From Alitta virens (lineage: Eukaryota > Annelida > Polychaeta > Phyllodocida > Nereididae), in the NCBI GenBank assembly GCA_932294295.1, contig OW028580.1:24042975-24106974 (forward strand): DNA of 64,000 bases, in the 5' to 3' direction. The notes below the pieces were generated by a model. That model made no database searches, was not told the origin of the DNA, and saw nothing but the letters and a program-made list of their open reading frames with translations. A program made the translations under genes and the position numbers. Within the stretch, counting starts at the first letter, position 1. The number at the start of each line of letters is the position of its first letter. Positions 24,188 to 34,890 of this stretch are shown here, piece after piece.

Positions 24188-24690
24188 AGAACTGCATTCT
24201 CAGATGAATATCTCGCTTAATATTTGGTCTATTTTCAATCCGAAAACATGATGGAATCAGTATGAACTATGCTACAATACAGTTTTAATTTAACGAAAAT
24301 CGGACTAATATTAGGGGAGCAGCAGCCTTTTAAAGAAGGGCTCAGCCCTTCCTGCATTGATACAGTCAGGGCGCGGACGTCTGCAAGAGCACCACTGTTT
24401 GCCTCCGCGAACCTAGCTACCTTCTCAGACGAATATCTCGCTTAATATTTGGTCTATTTTCAATCCGAAAACACGTTCTACAATACAGTCCTGATTTGAC
24501 GTAAATCGGATTAATATAAATGGAGCAGCAGCCGCCGCAAGACAATTGCCTTCTCAGACAAATATCTCGCTTAATATTCGGGTTTTTTTAAATCTGAAAA
24601 TACGTATGGAATCAGTATGAGCTATACTGCCATTCAGTCTTTATTTGAGGAAAATCGGACTTATATTAGGGGAGCAGCAGCCTTTTTAAA
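24188..24690. repeat. Three tandem copies of a 130-230-bp repeat
   Basis: Each copy has ATATCTCGCTTAATATT followed by GGTCTATTTTCAATCCGAAA or a variant, then a GAAAATCGGAC-like or GTAAATCGGAT-like stretch and GGAGCAGCAGCC. Copies start near 24205, 24430 and 24550. The same core occurs inverted inside 16787-17133 and 17463-17860. Confidence 0.7.
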
Positions 24691-24718
24691 GTATATACCT
24701 CCCTGCCTACGCTGACGC

Positions 24719-25122
24719 TGGTAGCAAAAAGCCGGCGGGTTACACGTGAAAGCCGGCGGGTTACCCGTGAAAGCCGGCGGGTTACCCGTGAAAGCCGGCG
24801 GGTTACCCGTAGAACCCCTCAACAAGCCGCCGGAGTGAAATTAGGGACGAATAATTCGCCGGGTTCTACGGGCCACCCGCCGGCTTCCACGGGTCACCCG
24901 CCGGCTTCCACAGGTTTTTTTGCTCGCATGGCACAACCGGCTACCGGGGCCGGGTTTCGCGGCTTGGCCAAGGGTCCCACGGGTGCTTGATGGGTATCCA
25001 CGGGTATCCACGGGTGGCCGTATTGGGGCCGCCGGCTTCGAGCCGGGTAGCGATTTCCGCAACTATTACGTAATACTACGGGTTCACTACGGCACAACCG
25101 GCCCGTGTGACAGGGGCTTAAT
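24719..25122. mobile_element. GC-rich foldback element with 21-bp tandem units
   Basis: Four 21-bp units starting AGCCGGCGGGTTAC (24730-24812) face inverted relatives (CGCCGGCTTCCACGGGTCACC) at 24880-24912. Further GGGTATCCAC tandem units follow near 25000. The right end GTGTGACAGGGGCTTA resembles the ends of the elements at 19862 and 43322. Much more GC-rich than its surroundings. Overlapping ORFs here are by-products of the repeats. Confidence 0.6.
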
Positions 25123-25844
25123 TAGTCTTTATAAATGTTGTATCTTTTTTTCAAATTTCCAGTTTTGCAAGACATTTGTTGATGAAATTTTGATTCGAGG
25201 CTTGCATATAGAAGTAATCTCAGTATAATAAACTTTCTTATTCAATCAATGATGTTTTATTATTGTAGATATCTCTAAATTTAGCTCCGTATTAAAACCT
25301 GCATTAACTCAATGCATGAAAAGCTAGCAAAGAATTTATTTGTACTGAACTCAATCATGGCTGTTGCTTTCCTATGTTGCATCTATCATGGAACTGTACA
25401 GTGAACCACTGAATTGGATAAAATAATATTTTAGCTTTTTTTTGTAATAAAAAAAAAATATACTACATTCAATTTAAATTATCAGAATTATAATTATTAT
25501 ATAAAGTGAATACAGCATTGCATTTTTCTAGAATTTTCCACACCATTTTTCTCATTCAGGTCAAAGCCATACAATGACTCGGGCATAAAATTTTGAATTA
25601 TTTTGAATTATTATTTGCCATAAAGTAGACGTTTATACCAGTATACCAATGTGTAATAGAACGATAATGGGTGACCTAAGACTTTATTTTTATTTTTCTA
25701 CCTGTCTTCGTTTAGTCTAGGCCATATATTTAAAATATATTTATTAAACCTATATCCAATGCGAATTTAGCAAATTCTTAACTTCGTACCGAAGGACATA
25801 AGACCGGAAGCCAGCTGGTTTTGCCCTCTGACATTACCCTAGTG

Positions 25845-25993
25845 TTGGTTTTGGGAACTTCTGCCTAAGCGGTAAGATGCTAACATCAGATGTTAAATTG
25901 GCGGTGCCTTAAACTTATATGTCTATATTGGGGCAAGTAAAAGACGTCACCAATGGGGTAAATGTGTATCATGGTGTGCACTTCCCAGATAAC
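25845..25993. repeat. 149-bp perfect direct repeat, copy 1
   Basis: Reads identically to 28333-28481, from TTGGTTTTGGGAACTTCTG to CACTTCCCAGATAAC. Contains the 15-base palindrome TAACATCAGATGTTA. Flanks are unrelated. Confidence 0.85.
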
Positions 25994-27120
25994 ATGTTGA
26001 TTCGAAATGACCCGGTCTGCCATGGCATGGTATATCAGTTCCATAAAATATTGTTGACTTTAGACAGCTGTAGCAACCTACCAATATTCCTATTCCTAGC
26101 TGTAGCTGTAACTGGCTAAGTATGTGCCATAGAAATGACAAAGAGTAGACAGCTATAGCCTGACAGTTCCGTTTAGTGGCAGGTAGCATTGTATAGCAGA
26201 GGTCGTCTAGCTTTGTCTACAGTATCTAACAGAAGTGAGTACATCATTGTGGAAGCCTGTCAATAATGTAGCAATTAAAACATCAATATCTTAGGACATG
26301 TTCATCTGACTACAGTTAAACATTCTGCCTTTCAGAGGTTGCTGTTCATGTATTTTAATTGCATTTGAAGCGAACAAATCATTGATAGCCGAACTCCAGT
26401 TAAGCACAGCGTGCTTGATTAGAAAAATAGAAGTACTGGAAAATATATTTTTATACACAAGAGCATTTAAACATTGTGAATTGGACTTCACTTTCAAGGC
26501 ATTCAGATTGCATGAATCAAGTGTAGTAAATATGGTGAACCTAGGGTGTACTTATTTTTTCACAAAATGGACCCCTCTGTAAAAACTTAATACAGCTAGT
26601 AAGTTCACTATATTTACATTACTGGGTTTATACTTGCTAAATGCTTGGATGATGAATTCCAATCCAAAATTATAGCCATGCATTATTTGATTAATTTTCC
26701 ATTTTCCACCACTGCCATGTTTTGACTATTTTTCTCATCAAGCTCCCTGTGTCAAACTGAAGTCTGACTATATCAATGGTTTCTACCCTTCAAATGCAAG
26801 ATGGGTGCATGAAAATCAATCTCTGAAAGTTTCACTATGGTCAGTTTAACATGCCCTGAGATATTGCTATTTTGAACGCCATTTTATTGGCTGGTTTGCT
26901 GTAGGTGTGATTTGACAGGCAGTTTTTTAATGGAACTAACTGTTATTCTTAATCCCAGATACCATGCTCCACTGGCTTGACATGAGCCCAACATTGACCA
27001 ATGACCAAGAATGGCATCGTTCATAGATTTGTCAATTGGTTAATACGCTATGACTATAAATGCAATGATTCTGCAAATGCAACAGTTTTCCGGATATTGT
27101 GTCTGACACAGTCCGTGTTG
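25994..27120. other. Intergenic, nothing recognised
   Basis: Small open frames (25919-26119, 26291-26497, 26382-26582) show no motif or splice context. A partial inverted copy of the 19576 repeat sits near 26050-26120. Confidence 0.4.
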
Positions 27121-27132
27121 GATGTAGCTCAT

Positions 27133-27222
27133 GAAGAGTGCTCGAGCCGGGGACCAAACCTGTGACCTTCAGCAGAGCTGGCCAATTGGCGAATGCCTTA
27201 ACCATTAGGCCACCTAGCTGCT
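27133..27222 (-). mobile_element. tRNA-like element (SINE head)
   Basis: On the minus strand: A box TGGCCTAATGGTTAAGG and B box GGTTTGGTCCC at tRNA spacing with a variable-arm-like stretch between. The acceptor ends do not pair well, so it is a tRNA-derived SINE head, not a working tRNA. Confidence 0.45.
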
Positions 27223-27369
27223 ATGTATCTGGGATATTTTGTAATATTAGAATAAATATTGCTTGAGTGTTCCCAATGCCATGGACCACACCAGAAAGCA
27301 TGCATGCCAGATCAGGTCAACATCATTCCAGTGTTGGCCATCGTCAGTTGATGTCGCACTAAAATTAAG

Positions 27370-27800
27370 CAGATGTGGCATGATTTTTGGGATATTCCAG
27401 AAATCTCTCCATTTTCGGCTGATATTTCTTTCAAATTTCTCCCGTCCTATCCTGATATTTCTGCAATTTTATGCCAATTTTCTCCAAATTGGCACCACCG
27501 AAAGTTGATTTTTCCAAAATTTATTCAATGTTACTCTGATGTTTCCAAAAATTAGCTAAATCTTATATGTTGATGTTTTCAGAATTTTTCCCATCTTTTA
27601 CTGATGCTACTTTTGCTCAAATCTTCACTATGTAACGCTGATATATATCTCCAAAGTTTTACACAATTATAATGCAGTTGATATTCCCACCATTTTGCCA
27701 ACTAATATTGATATTTCCCCAGAATAATTCTCCTGGATTTCCAAAAAATTGCCAGAATTTTAGTAATTTAATTCAGCATACTGATATTATGGCAAGTTTA
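27370..27800. repeat. Decayed minisatellite, 30-45-bp period
   Basis: CTGATATTTC-like phrases recur about ten times between T-rich spacers with CCAAATT or CCAGAATT. The two long plus-strand frames here come from the repeat. Confidence 0.5.
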
Positions 27801-28332
27801 CTATTGCTGAGTAATTGTCACAGTCTGTTTGTATTCGCAGGGGAGCCCTTGTATTAACTTGTATTACAATCTTTTCAAGTTTACATGAACTAATATCATA
27901 TCAGAAGACACACATATCAGAAGACACACATCTGGTACACAGAGATTTCAGTGCACAGCTGTGGCAATCCCACTGACCACTCCAACATATGAACAGTTAC
28001 ATGGACGGAAATGTCAATATGTGTAATCACAAACTGACCCTTGCCATGTTATGCAAAATGTTGGTACAATTTTACAAGGACACCGGAAGCTGAGGTATGA
28101 AACTGAACAAGATCATTGTTATTTCAGAATTGTGAAAATCTCAGTGTCAAGACCATTTTCAATAACTCCACTTGTCTATTTGTTGAGTTAGATGGTTAAA
28201 CCTTGATCTTTTTTTTATCAGAGGAGTGGTATTTCAGTGCAAACTATAGCTGGACTATATACTATAAAAAAAAATTTATACTAATGATTTTTTTTTTGGT
28301 GAGGTGGCATTCAGGTCCATCTTACCATCAAA

Positions 28333-28481
28333 TTGGTTTTGGGAACTTCTGCCTAAGCGGTAAGATGCTAACATCAGATGTTAAATTGGCGGTGCCTTAA
28401 ACTTATATGTCTATATTGGGGCAAGTAAAAGACGTCACCAATGGGGTAAATGTGTATCATGGTGTGCACTTCCCAGATAAC
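28333..28481. repeat. 149-bp perfect direct repeat, copy 2
   Basis: Same orientation and sequence as 25845-25993, 2,488 bases downstream. Confidence 0.85.
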
Positions 28482-29498
28482 GACAATTATGATATTCAAT
28501 CAAGGAATCAATGTAATGATTTACATAATTATGGTCTAATGTTTTGCATTTTTTAATCAAGGAATCAATGGTTAAGAAATAATTTGTTTGTGAATGACAC
28601 AATCAGACTGAATTAGTGCACCATAATTATATGATCCAAAATAAATATATCCGCTTGTTTCTTATTTTTACAAAACATTTCATGGAGTAGCACAAAGTTA
28701 CATAAATGTTTTCAATAATCAACCCCCCAAATTTCCAACAATAAAAACATTTCCCTGCTAATTCATGACAAGTTTCCTATCAATGCAATGATTATATTTT
28801 TTGCATTCTTGTCATTATGGCCCTTTGCGATGATGACATAGTAGCAGGAAAAACTACAATGGAGAATATAGCAAAATTTCAGTTAGTTGTTACAAAGAGG
28901 TGTTTTTATCAAGTTTATCAACTTTATATCTAACATTTCTGTTCATTTTGATTTGCCCCATGCCATGTATGGACAAACTATTGAACTATATCTATTGTTT
29001 TGAGAGGAATATGTAACCAACGAAAATGTTAGGTATCCTTCCTGAGTGCAAACAGTATTTTATTTTTATTTTTTGCATAATAAGAGCAGTTAAATAAATC
29101 AAACAATCAAACAAATTAGTAATCATGTTTAATGGGTATAACTATCACTTACACTATTGTTCCAATATAACCAATGAAACTGTTAGTTATCTCCCTCGTG
29201 AATGCATACAGTGCTTTTCTTGCATAATAACAGCAGTTAAAGAAATCGAACAATAAACAAAATTAGTAAATATGCTTAATCTTGGAAGAATCAGAGCTCT
29301 AATTCCCCCAAGGTTAAATGGAGTATCAGTTAGCTACATCCCTCATAGTCAGGAATTAACTAACCAACATTTTTAGTTAACTCCATCCTATTTGGGATAT
29401 AACTAAATAAACCAGTTTTATCTATTTATCTGATTATTGTCAGTATCGTATAACAATGGCACATTTTTTGCTAAAAAGTCAGTCGTTGTAACTCTAAT
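28482..29498. other. Intergenic with short dispersed repeats
   Basis: ATATAACCAATGAAA and GTTAGTTATCTCC motifs recur at about 28995-29060, 29160-29210 and 29340-29400, and near 3640-3680 in CNBD2. They are probably fragments of one small element. No gene. Confidence 0.4.
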
Positions 29499-29642
29499 TA
29501 CATGGCCAAATATGCAACGTGCGTTTTCCATGAGATAAACGCATGGAAAAATGCATGGTTTTTAGCTAATTATAATGAGGCAAAAACCATGCATTTTATC
29601 CAAAAACAAATGGAAAACGCACGTGGCACATTTGGCCATGTA
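29499..29642. mobile_element. Palindromic CACGTG MITE, copy 3
   Basis: TACATGGCCAAATATGCAAC at the left and CACGTGGCACATTTGGCC at the right; near self-complementary with TA at each edge. It lies about 350 bases before the lipocalin C TATA box. Confidence 0.8.
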
Positions 29643-30000
29643 CATACATGACATTGACTAAGTCTACTTACTTTTTAGACAAGGCTGACTAACCTATTTG
29701 TTATGGAGATCAGTTATAACCACAGTTTTAGAATGTCAAAATGGTAGTCAATACAAATTAATCATGTCCAGAAAGTTAACTGTTTGGACTGAAGTTCTGT
29801 CTGCTCAATTAATGATATTTTCAGTACAGGATTGTATGTCTTCCTTGCACATGTTGAAAGCTTTGCACATGTCATAAACATATTTGCTTTGGGTAAGTAT
29901 GTGTTTGATTTGTTAAGTAAGTACTGATATAATTCATGGTATCTTATGCAAGGACATGCATTCATCTGAGGGCAAAGATAATAGTCAGGTCCATAGACAG

Positions 30001-30008
30001 TATATAAG
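30001..30008 (+). promoter_or_regulatory. TATA box of lipocalin C
   Basis: TATATAAG, 79 bases before the ATG-equivalent at 30080. Kept although the gene is damaged. Confidence 0.6.
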
Positions 30009-30868
30009 GACAATAAATTGGCATAGTCAGTATATTCTTCATCATTGATCTGGTCTTCTTCTGAGTCTTCCTGCTAAAGATGCTGGTCTTCATCCTGGCT
30101 GTGGTCTTCATGCCTGATTGTTTGTCAGGTCATCATATACAAGCCTTGTCCAAATCCTCCTCTTCAGGAAAACTTTGATGTCTCAGGAGTAAGTTATAAG
30201 CTTTTAACTTTTTTTTAATCCATTTTACAATTTTATTTTAAATTTGTGTACAATGTTATGTACTTCTAGTACGAAAATAAAGAATTTCATTTTCTTTAAA
30301 TGGATCCTTATTCAGACCAACCACACTGCGCGTTCTTTAAATGAGTAAAAACTCTTTCAATGCATATTTGCAGACATTTTTGGTAAAATGATTTACATAT
30401 TTTCACTAACATTTAGACACAGTGTCTATTATTAAGTCCAGAATGACTGCCACCCAATAACCGTTTTTTTTCAGCCTTAGTCATTGCTACTTGGCTATTG
30501 ATTTTTCAATATATTTGGGAAGTGGTATCAAGCCACAGTTTACCCCTTCATTTGGACTGGAGATGGCAAATGTGTCACAGCAGAATACACCCCTTTAGAA
30601 GATGGATCAATCCGAGTCAATAACACTGCTTTCTTCCCAGGGTAGGTTCTCATAATACAGTCTAACTCAACAAATAGACAAGTGGAGTTATTGAAAATGG
30701 TCTTGACACTGAGATTGTCACCATTCTGAAATTTTTACGTGCATTTTTATTGCAGCTTTGGGATCCAGTGAAGTATTCGTTGGAGAGGCAGTCTTAATAT
30801 TGTATTGCCGTTATTGGGCACGCACCAAGGGGCTGCCTGCAAATTATTTTCATGAAAATTCTCTTTAT

Positions 30869-31056
30869 ATATTTTTTTTATTTATCTTTATACAAACATC
30901 ATACGTGGAAACATAAACCACCCAGCCCCATAAGGGCTTATATGTCACCCCATTTCAGTGCTAAAATATATGACGTCTAAATAACAAAAAGTAACTGTTT
31001 CCTTATTTCAATAGCTTTCAGCAAAAAGTTAGCCAATTGTACCTGATATTCGTTAT
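30869..31056 (-). mobile_element. LINE 3'-end fragment, copy 2
   Basis: Same 180-bp block as 22641-22876 with few differences; inserted in intron 2 of lipocalin C. A 27-base T run at 31172-31198 lies nearby. Confidence 0.55.
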
Positions 31057-31171
31057 TAATGAACACAAATTTTTCAAAATCGTCATACTCATAGAAATTA
31101 CTATTAATGTAACTAATATTATTGTAGCATGTTTGAAAATTAAAATTATTTTTATAAATGAATGATGCATA

Positions 31172-31198
31172 TTTTTTTTTTTTTTTTTTTTTTTTTTT
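31172..31198. repeat. Poly-T run
   Basis: Twenty-seven consecutive T in intron 2 of lipocalin C, about 110 bases before exon 3. Confidence 0.9.
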
Positions 31199-32550
31199 GG
31201 AACTAAGTTTAAACAGAAAAGCTAGAAATGAAATATAAATTATGTATAAATATTAGATATATTTTTGACTTTTTCCGTTACTCATGTTTTGCTTGTATCT
31301 ATTTCAGTGAGGGAGCTTTTAGATCTGACATTGGTTCAGCAACAATCCCAGATCCAGAAAATCCTGCTAAACTCTGTGTCAAATTCTTCCCCTGTAAGTA
31401 TAATTGTATCTGAATAACCATACATCAGTTAAATGGTCTGTAGTTAGACTGCTTCATAGCTCGTTTAATGGTCCAGGGTTTGGTTCCAGCTTAAGCATTG
31501 TTATCCCAGCTAAATTGTCACGTCATTTTGTATGACATCATTATTGGCCTGTTATTGGAATGGCCTTAAATCTCGTCAATGTATTGCTTCTGATTGACAG
31601 ATAGTCAATTTAATTGTTCATAGAAGTAAACAATCTTCACTAAAGTAATACTGCTCAAATAAAACACCACAGCCTCGGATTACAATAAAAGTGGAAATTC
31701 AATGTTGGTGCGATAATGCTGTTATTGGGTCAGCACTACCGACATTGAGCCAAAAGCGCCGAATTCAAAGCCAAGGTTTTGCCAATATAGACCAAGAAAA
31801 TCAATATACTATGACTTCCTTCAAAACAGCATGTGTCGAGCCATCTGGGGAATATATAGGAGTGATTTATTTTTATTTTACAACGCAATAGTTGCCTACG
31901 TGCTATCTGGTACAAACTTGCATATTATAAATTTCATCATTGTTTTCTGTCTTTCCATCCTTCCACAATTTACCATATGATCTGTATTGACGTATGATAT
32001 TTTTCAGTGGCACCTTGCGGAGACTACCAAGTGGTGGCAACAGACTATGAAGGCTACACATTGATCCACTCTTGTGGGGCTCTCGGACCGGTCAGTTTTC
32101 AGGTCAACTGGATCCTGACCAGAGATCCAAATCCTGATCCTGCTGTATTGGAGAAAGTGAAAGAGTATGCCGATTCTCTGGGTCTACCGAGCGAATACTT
32201 TGAGGCAACCGACCAAGACTGCGGCAATTGAAATTATGTTTTGTTGTATTGTGCATTGTGTTACAATCATGAAGATCTCTATTTTTTAAACCATGGACGT
32301 GAAAGAGATGGTCTAATGTTTGTAGGTTTGAAATTCTTTATTCGCAATATAAAATTATTGCACAGTAAAAACAAAAGTAGAATCTACAGGAACCATGAAA
32401 TGAATGGATTGACGCTTAAGTCAAGAATTTCTCAATTTATTTTAGGGTGTAAAATGTGAATTTTTGTACATAATATACTTTCTTGTTATTGGCAGTATAT
32501 ATTAAATACAAAAAAACATAGTTTTTCATCAATTTCTGATAAATCATAAC

Positions 32551-32730
32551 AACTAGCGTACTGCACAGTGCGCTGGTCTTCCGACCACTGGGCAATTCAA
32601 GGTCGAGCCTAAGTTGGATGGCTGTTTCATCCATCATCTCATTTCCATCGTCCCTGCAGGACCCTGCCTGTCCTAATTAGCCCCTCAGGTGCAGAATACA
32701 GGATGTAAAGCCCTAATCCAGGCACCCACC
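32551..32730 (+). mobile_element. tRNA-Gly-like SINE, copy 2
   Basis: Head CTGGTCTTCCGACCACTGGG with a reduced B box (CAATTCAAGGTC), then the family body: CCTAAGTTGGATGGCTGTTT, CCTGTCCTAATTAGCCC, ACAGGATGTAAAGCCCTAA. Confidence 0.7.
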
Positions 32731-33622
32731 TTTACCGCACCTGTATAAGATGAGCCGCAAGGGGCAATGGCGACCGAAGCGTCCTCGATAGGTCACAGTG
32801 AACATGGCGAATGGCGTGATTGCCTAGATATGCAGTATTTTGCATTGCTTCATATTGCATGTGTTCCAGCCACATTTTAAAGCAAAGAATTAGCTAAGGA
32901 CACTCCGCATCGGTTGAGAAGGGCACATGATACCTTTTGTGAGGCTGCAGGCTGTAGTTTTTGTGCGAGGAACGTCAGTAGTAGTATAGATAATGCGCTT
33001 CTAGGCTGTTCCTTCCCAAGCTTTCTTTGTACACCTGTACTCAGTTCATTGAAAGAAAAAACTGGGTCGTGCAGGTGTTGTATAACATAACAGCCAATTA
33101 TACAACAGATTCACAGCTAAAAAAAAAGCAACAGTATACGTGTACACGATAAACCTCACTTGGCTTATGTAAAAGTATCAGGGACAATTAAATATATCTT
33201 AAATCCTTGGTATTCATATGAAACTCGGTTGGCTTTTACAGTGTATTGTTACAAATACGCAATAGAATACAACTACTAATATGGAATGAATACATATTTT
33301 CCACTCTTTTACAAGTACCCTATGATTATTCAACGAATAGATTTTAATTATGTATTAAATTTCGTGAAAAAGTTAATAAATCTTCAAATAGATTTTAATT
33401 ATTTGTATTAAATTTCGTGAAAAATTAAGTGAAATGTATAGTATTAATATAATAGTCAGTCTGCTATCACATATGATTTAATGCTCAAACTCTGCACACT
33501 TCATCATTACACCTGATTACACCTTTGCAGGCCAATACTGAGTCATTCTCGACTCACTTGACTGAAGATGGTCGTAACTATTTGACACTCATTGTGTCAA
33601 AATATTAGTCCGACTAACTTCA
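32731..33622. other. Intergenic, nothing recognised
   Basis: AT-rich; a short TAGATTTTAATTAT-type duplication at about 33338-33420. No gene. Confidence 0.4.
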
Positions 33623-33629
33623 CATATAT

Positions 33630-33719
<90 letters not shown>
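33623..33719. repeat. (AT)n microsatellite
   Basis: About 97 bases of alternating A and T with one phase slip. Confidence 0.95.
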
Positions 33720-33720
<1 letters not shown>

Positions 33721-33984
33721 CATCGGTTAGTCGTTTTGATGACTATCTGTAATATCATAAATTATTGATGAATTCTTTTTTTTCTTGTCAAAGCAAATGA
33801 AGAAGGCTGATTTTGTCATCCAAATAAAAAAAGAAATATATATGAAGAAAGTTGCTCAGTTTGGTTTGATTAATTCATTAAACAGTGGTCCTATAGTAAA
33901 AAGATAAAATATTTAAGTATTTTAATACAGTCTTTAATTTAATCATTGACTTTTTGTTTTCATCTTCTTCTAATCAATATTTCA

Positions 33985-34156
33985 GATGCTCAGTGGTAGC
34001 TCACTTGGCTTCCAACCACTGGGTCCCGGGTTCAATTCCAGGTCAATCCTAAGTTGGATTGCTGTTTTCATCTATCATTGCATTTTCATGGTCCCTGCCT
34101 GTCCTAATTAGCCCATCAGGTGTAGTAGTACAGGAGTAAAGCCCTATTCAACCCAC
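33985..34156 (+). mobile_element. tRNA-Gly-like SINE, copy 3
   Basis: Best-kept head: GCTCAGTGGTAG, CTTCCAACCACTGGG (anticodon-like TCC), then the B box GGGTTCAATTCC, then the family body through ATTAGCCCATCAGGTG. Confidence 0.75.
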
Positions 34157-34245
34157 CAACATATTTGAGCTGGATGAAGGAACAAGTTATCCTATTCTAT
34201 CCTAGCTTATCCTATCTTTCATGTCTAGACAACTCATATTTTTTT

Positions 34246-34890
34246 AACCCTCAGCTAACAAAGTTCGAATAGGGTCTTTGTTATCACTAATGCACTTACC
34301 ATTATGACATTTCATACAGTATTACTCTCTATCACCTAGTTGTGCCTTTTGGTAGTCACATTGATATATCTCGGCTATATTTTACAAAATAAGAAACAAA
34401 AAGTAAAAAAAAATTGTTTTGGTTTCTGGAGCAGAACTGGAACCCTTATACACCAAAAGACATAAAGCATTAAGAGAATGTCTAACACGGTGTAGTTATG
34501 CCTTTGGGGGTCTCATGGTCATAAATAATATAGAATACTAATAATTAGGCGAAAATATGAAATATTCTTGATTTTTCAAACCTTCATCAACTTTGTGGAA
34601 TAATTTCCTGTATTCCCAAAATAAACATGTGGTAACTTATATTATTGCTGTAGTTGTTTAAATATTAGAAATTACATATCACCTAAATGTAAGGAACCCC
34701 ATCTGAGTTTGTCCTGTGTGCTTCCTATTGACTTGGAATTTGTTTAACATTATCGATTGTGATTGTCTTGGGTGGACAACAATTACATACAAACGTTATT
34801 ATAATGGGTAGTTGCTAAAATACAGAAATTTGTTAAAGAGGTTTTTGAACAATGTTGAATGCACTATGTGGCCATTCGCTGAGGGTTTGC
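34246..34890. mobile_element. Element with ACCCTCAGC / GCTGAGGGT ends
   Basis: A left end AACCCTCAGC (near 34254) is inverted at the right as GCTGAGGGTTT (near 34877). Internal motifs CTAATGCACTTACC, GTGCCTTTTGGTAGTCACA and ATATCTCGGCTATATTTTAC recur in the elements near 53430, 58440, 60120 and 60600. Confidence 0.5.

Larger units (their letters stand above)
30080..32231 (+). pseudogene. Lipocalin C, apolipoprotein D-like, broken in exons 1-2
   Basis: Exon equivalents: 30080-30188, 30510-30641, 31308-31393, 32008-32231. Exon 1 begins as a signal peptide (MLVFILAVVFMPDCLS) but, compared with A and B, has lost 2 bases just after it, which leads to an in-frame stop. The exon 2 acceptor reads CAA where B has CAG, and the next six codons contain one extra base, so GKWYQATVYPF is out of phase with exon 1. 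A possible upstream acceptor (near 30473) reaches a TGA before GKWY. Exons 3 and 4 are intact, with good splice sites, TDYEGYTLI and WILTRDPNPDP, and a QDCGN end. Total exon length is 551 nt, not a multiple of three. Recent loss, or sequence error at more than one site, would both fit. Confidence 0.75.

Noticed and set aside
24841..25228. Arg/Gly/Pro-rich overlapping frames on both strands
   Set aside because: Produced by GC-rich 21-bp units; open in several frames at once.
25845..28481. LTR pair of a small LTR retrotransposon
   Set aside because: No TG...CA ends, no matching target duplication, and no primer-binding or polypurine site recognised between the 149-bp copies.
19437..34156. Possible true tRNA genes at the SINE heads
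   Set aside because: Acceptor stems do not pair, B boxes are lost or altered in some, and a shared non-tRNA body follows each.
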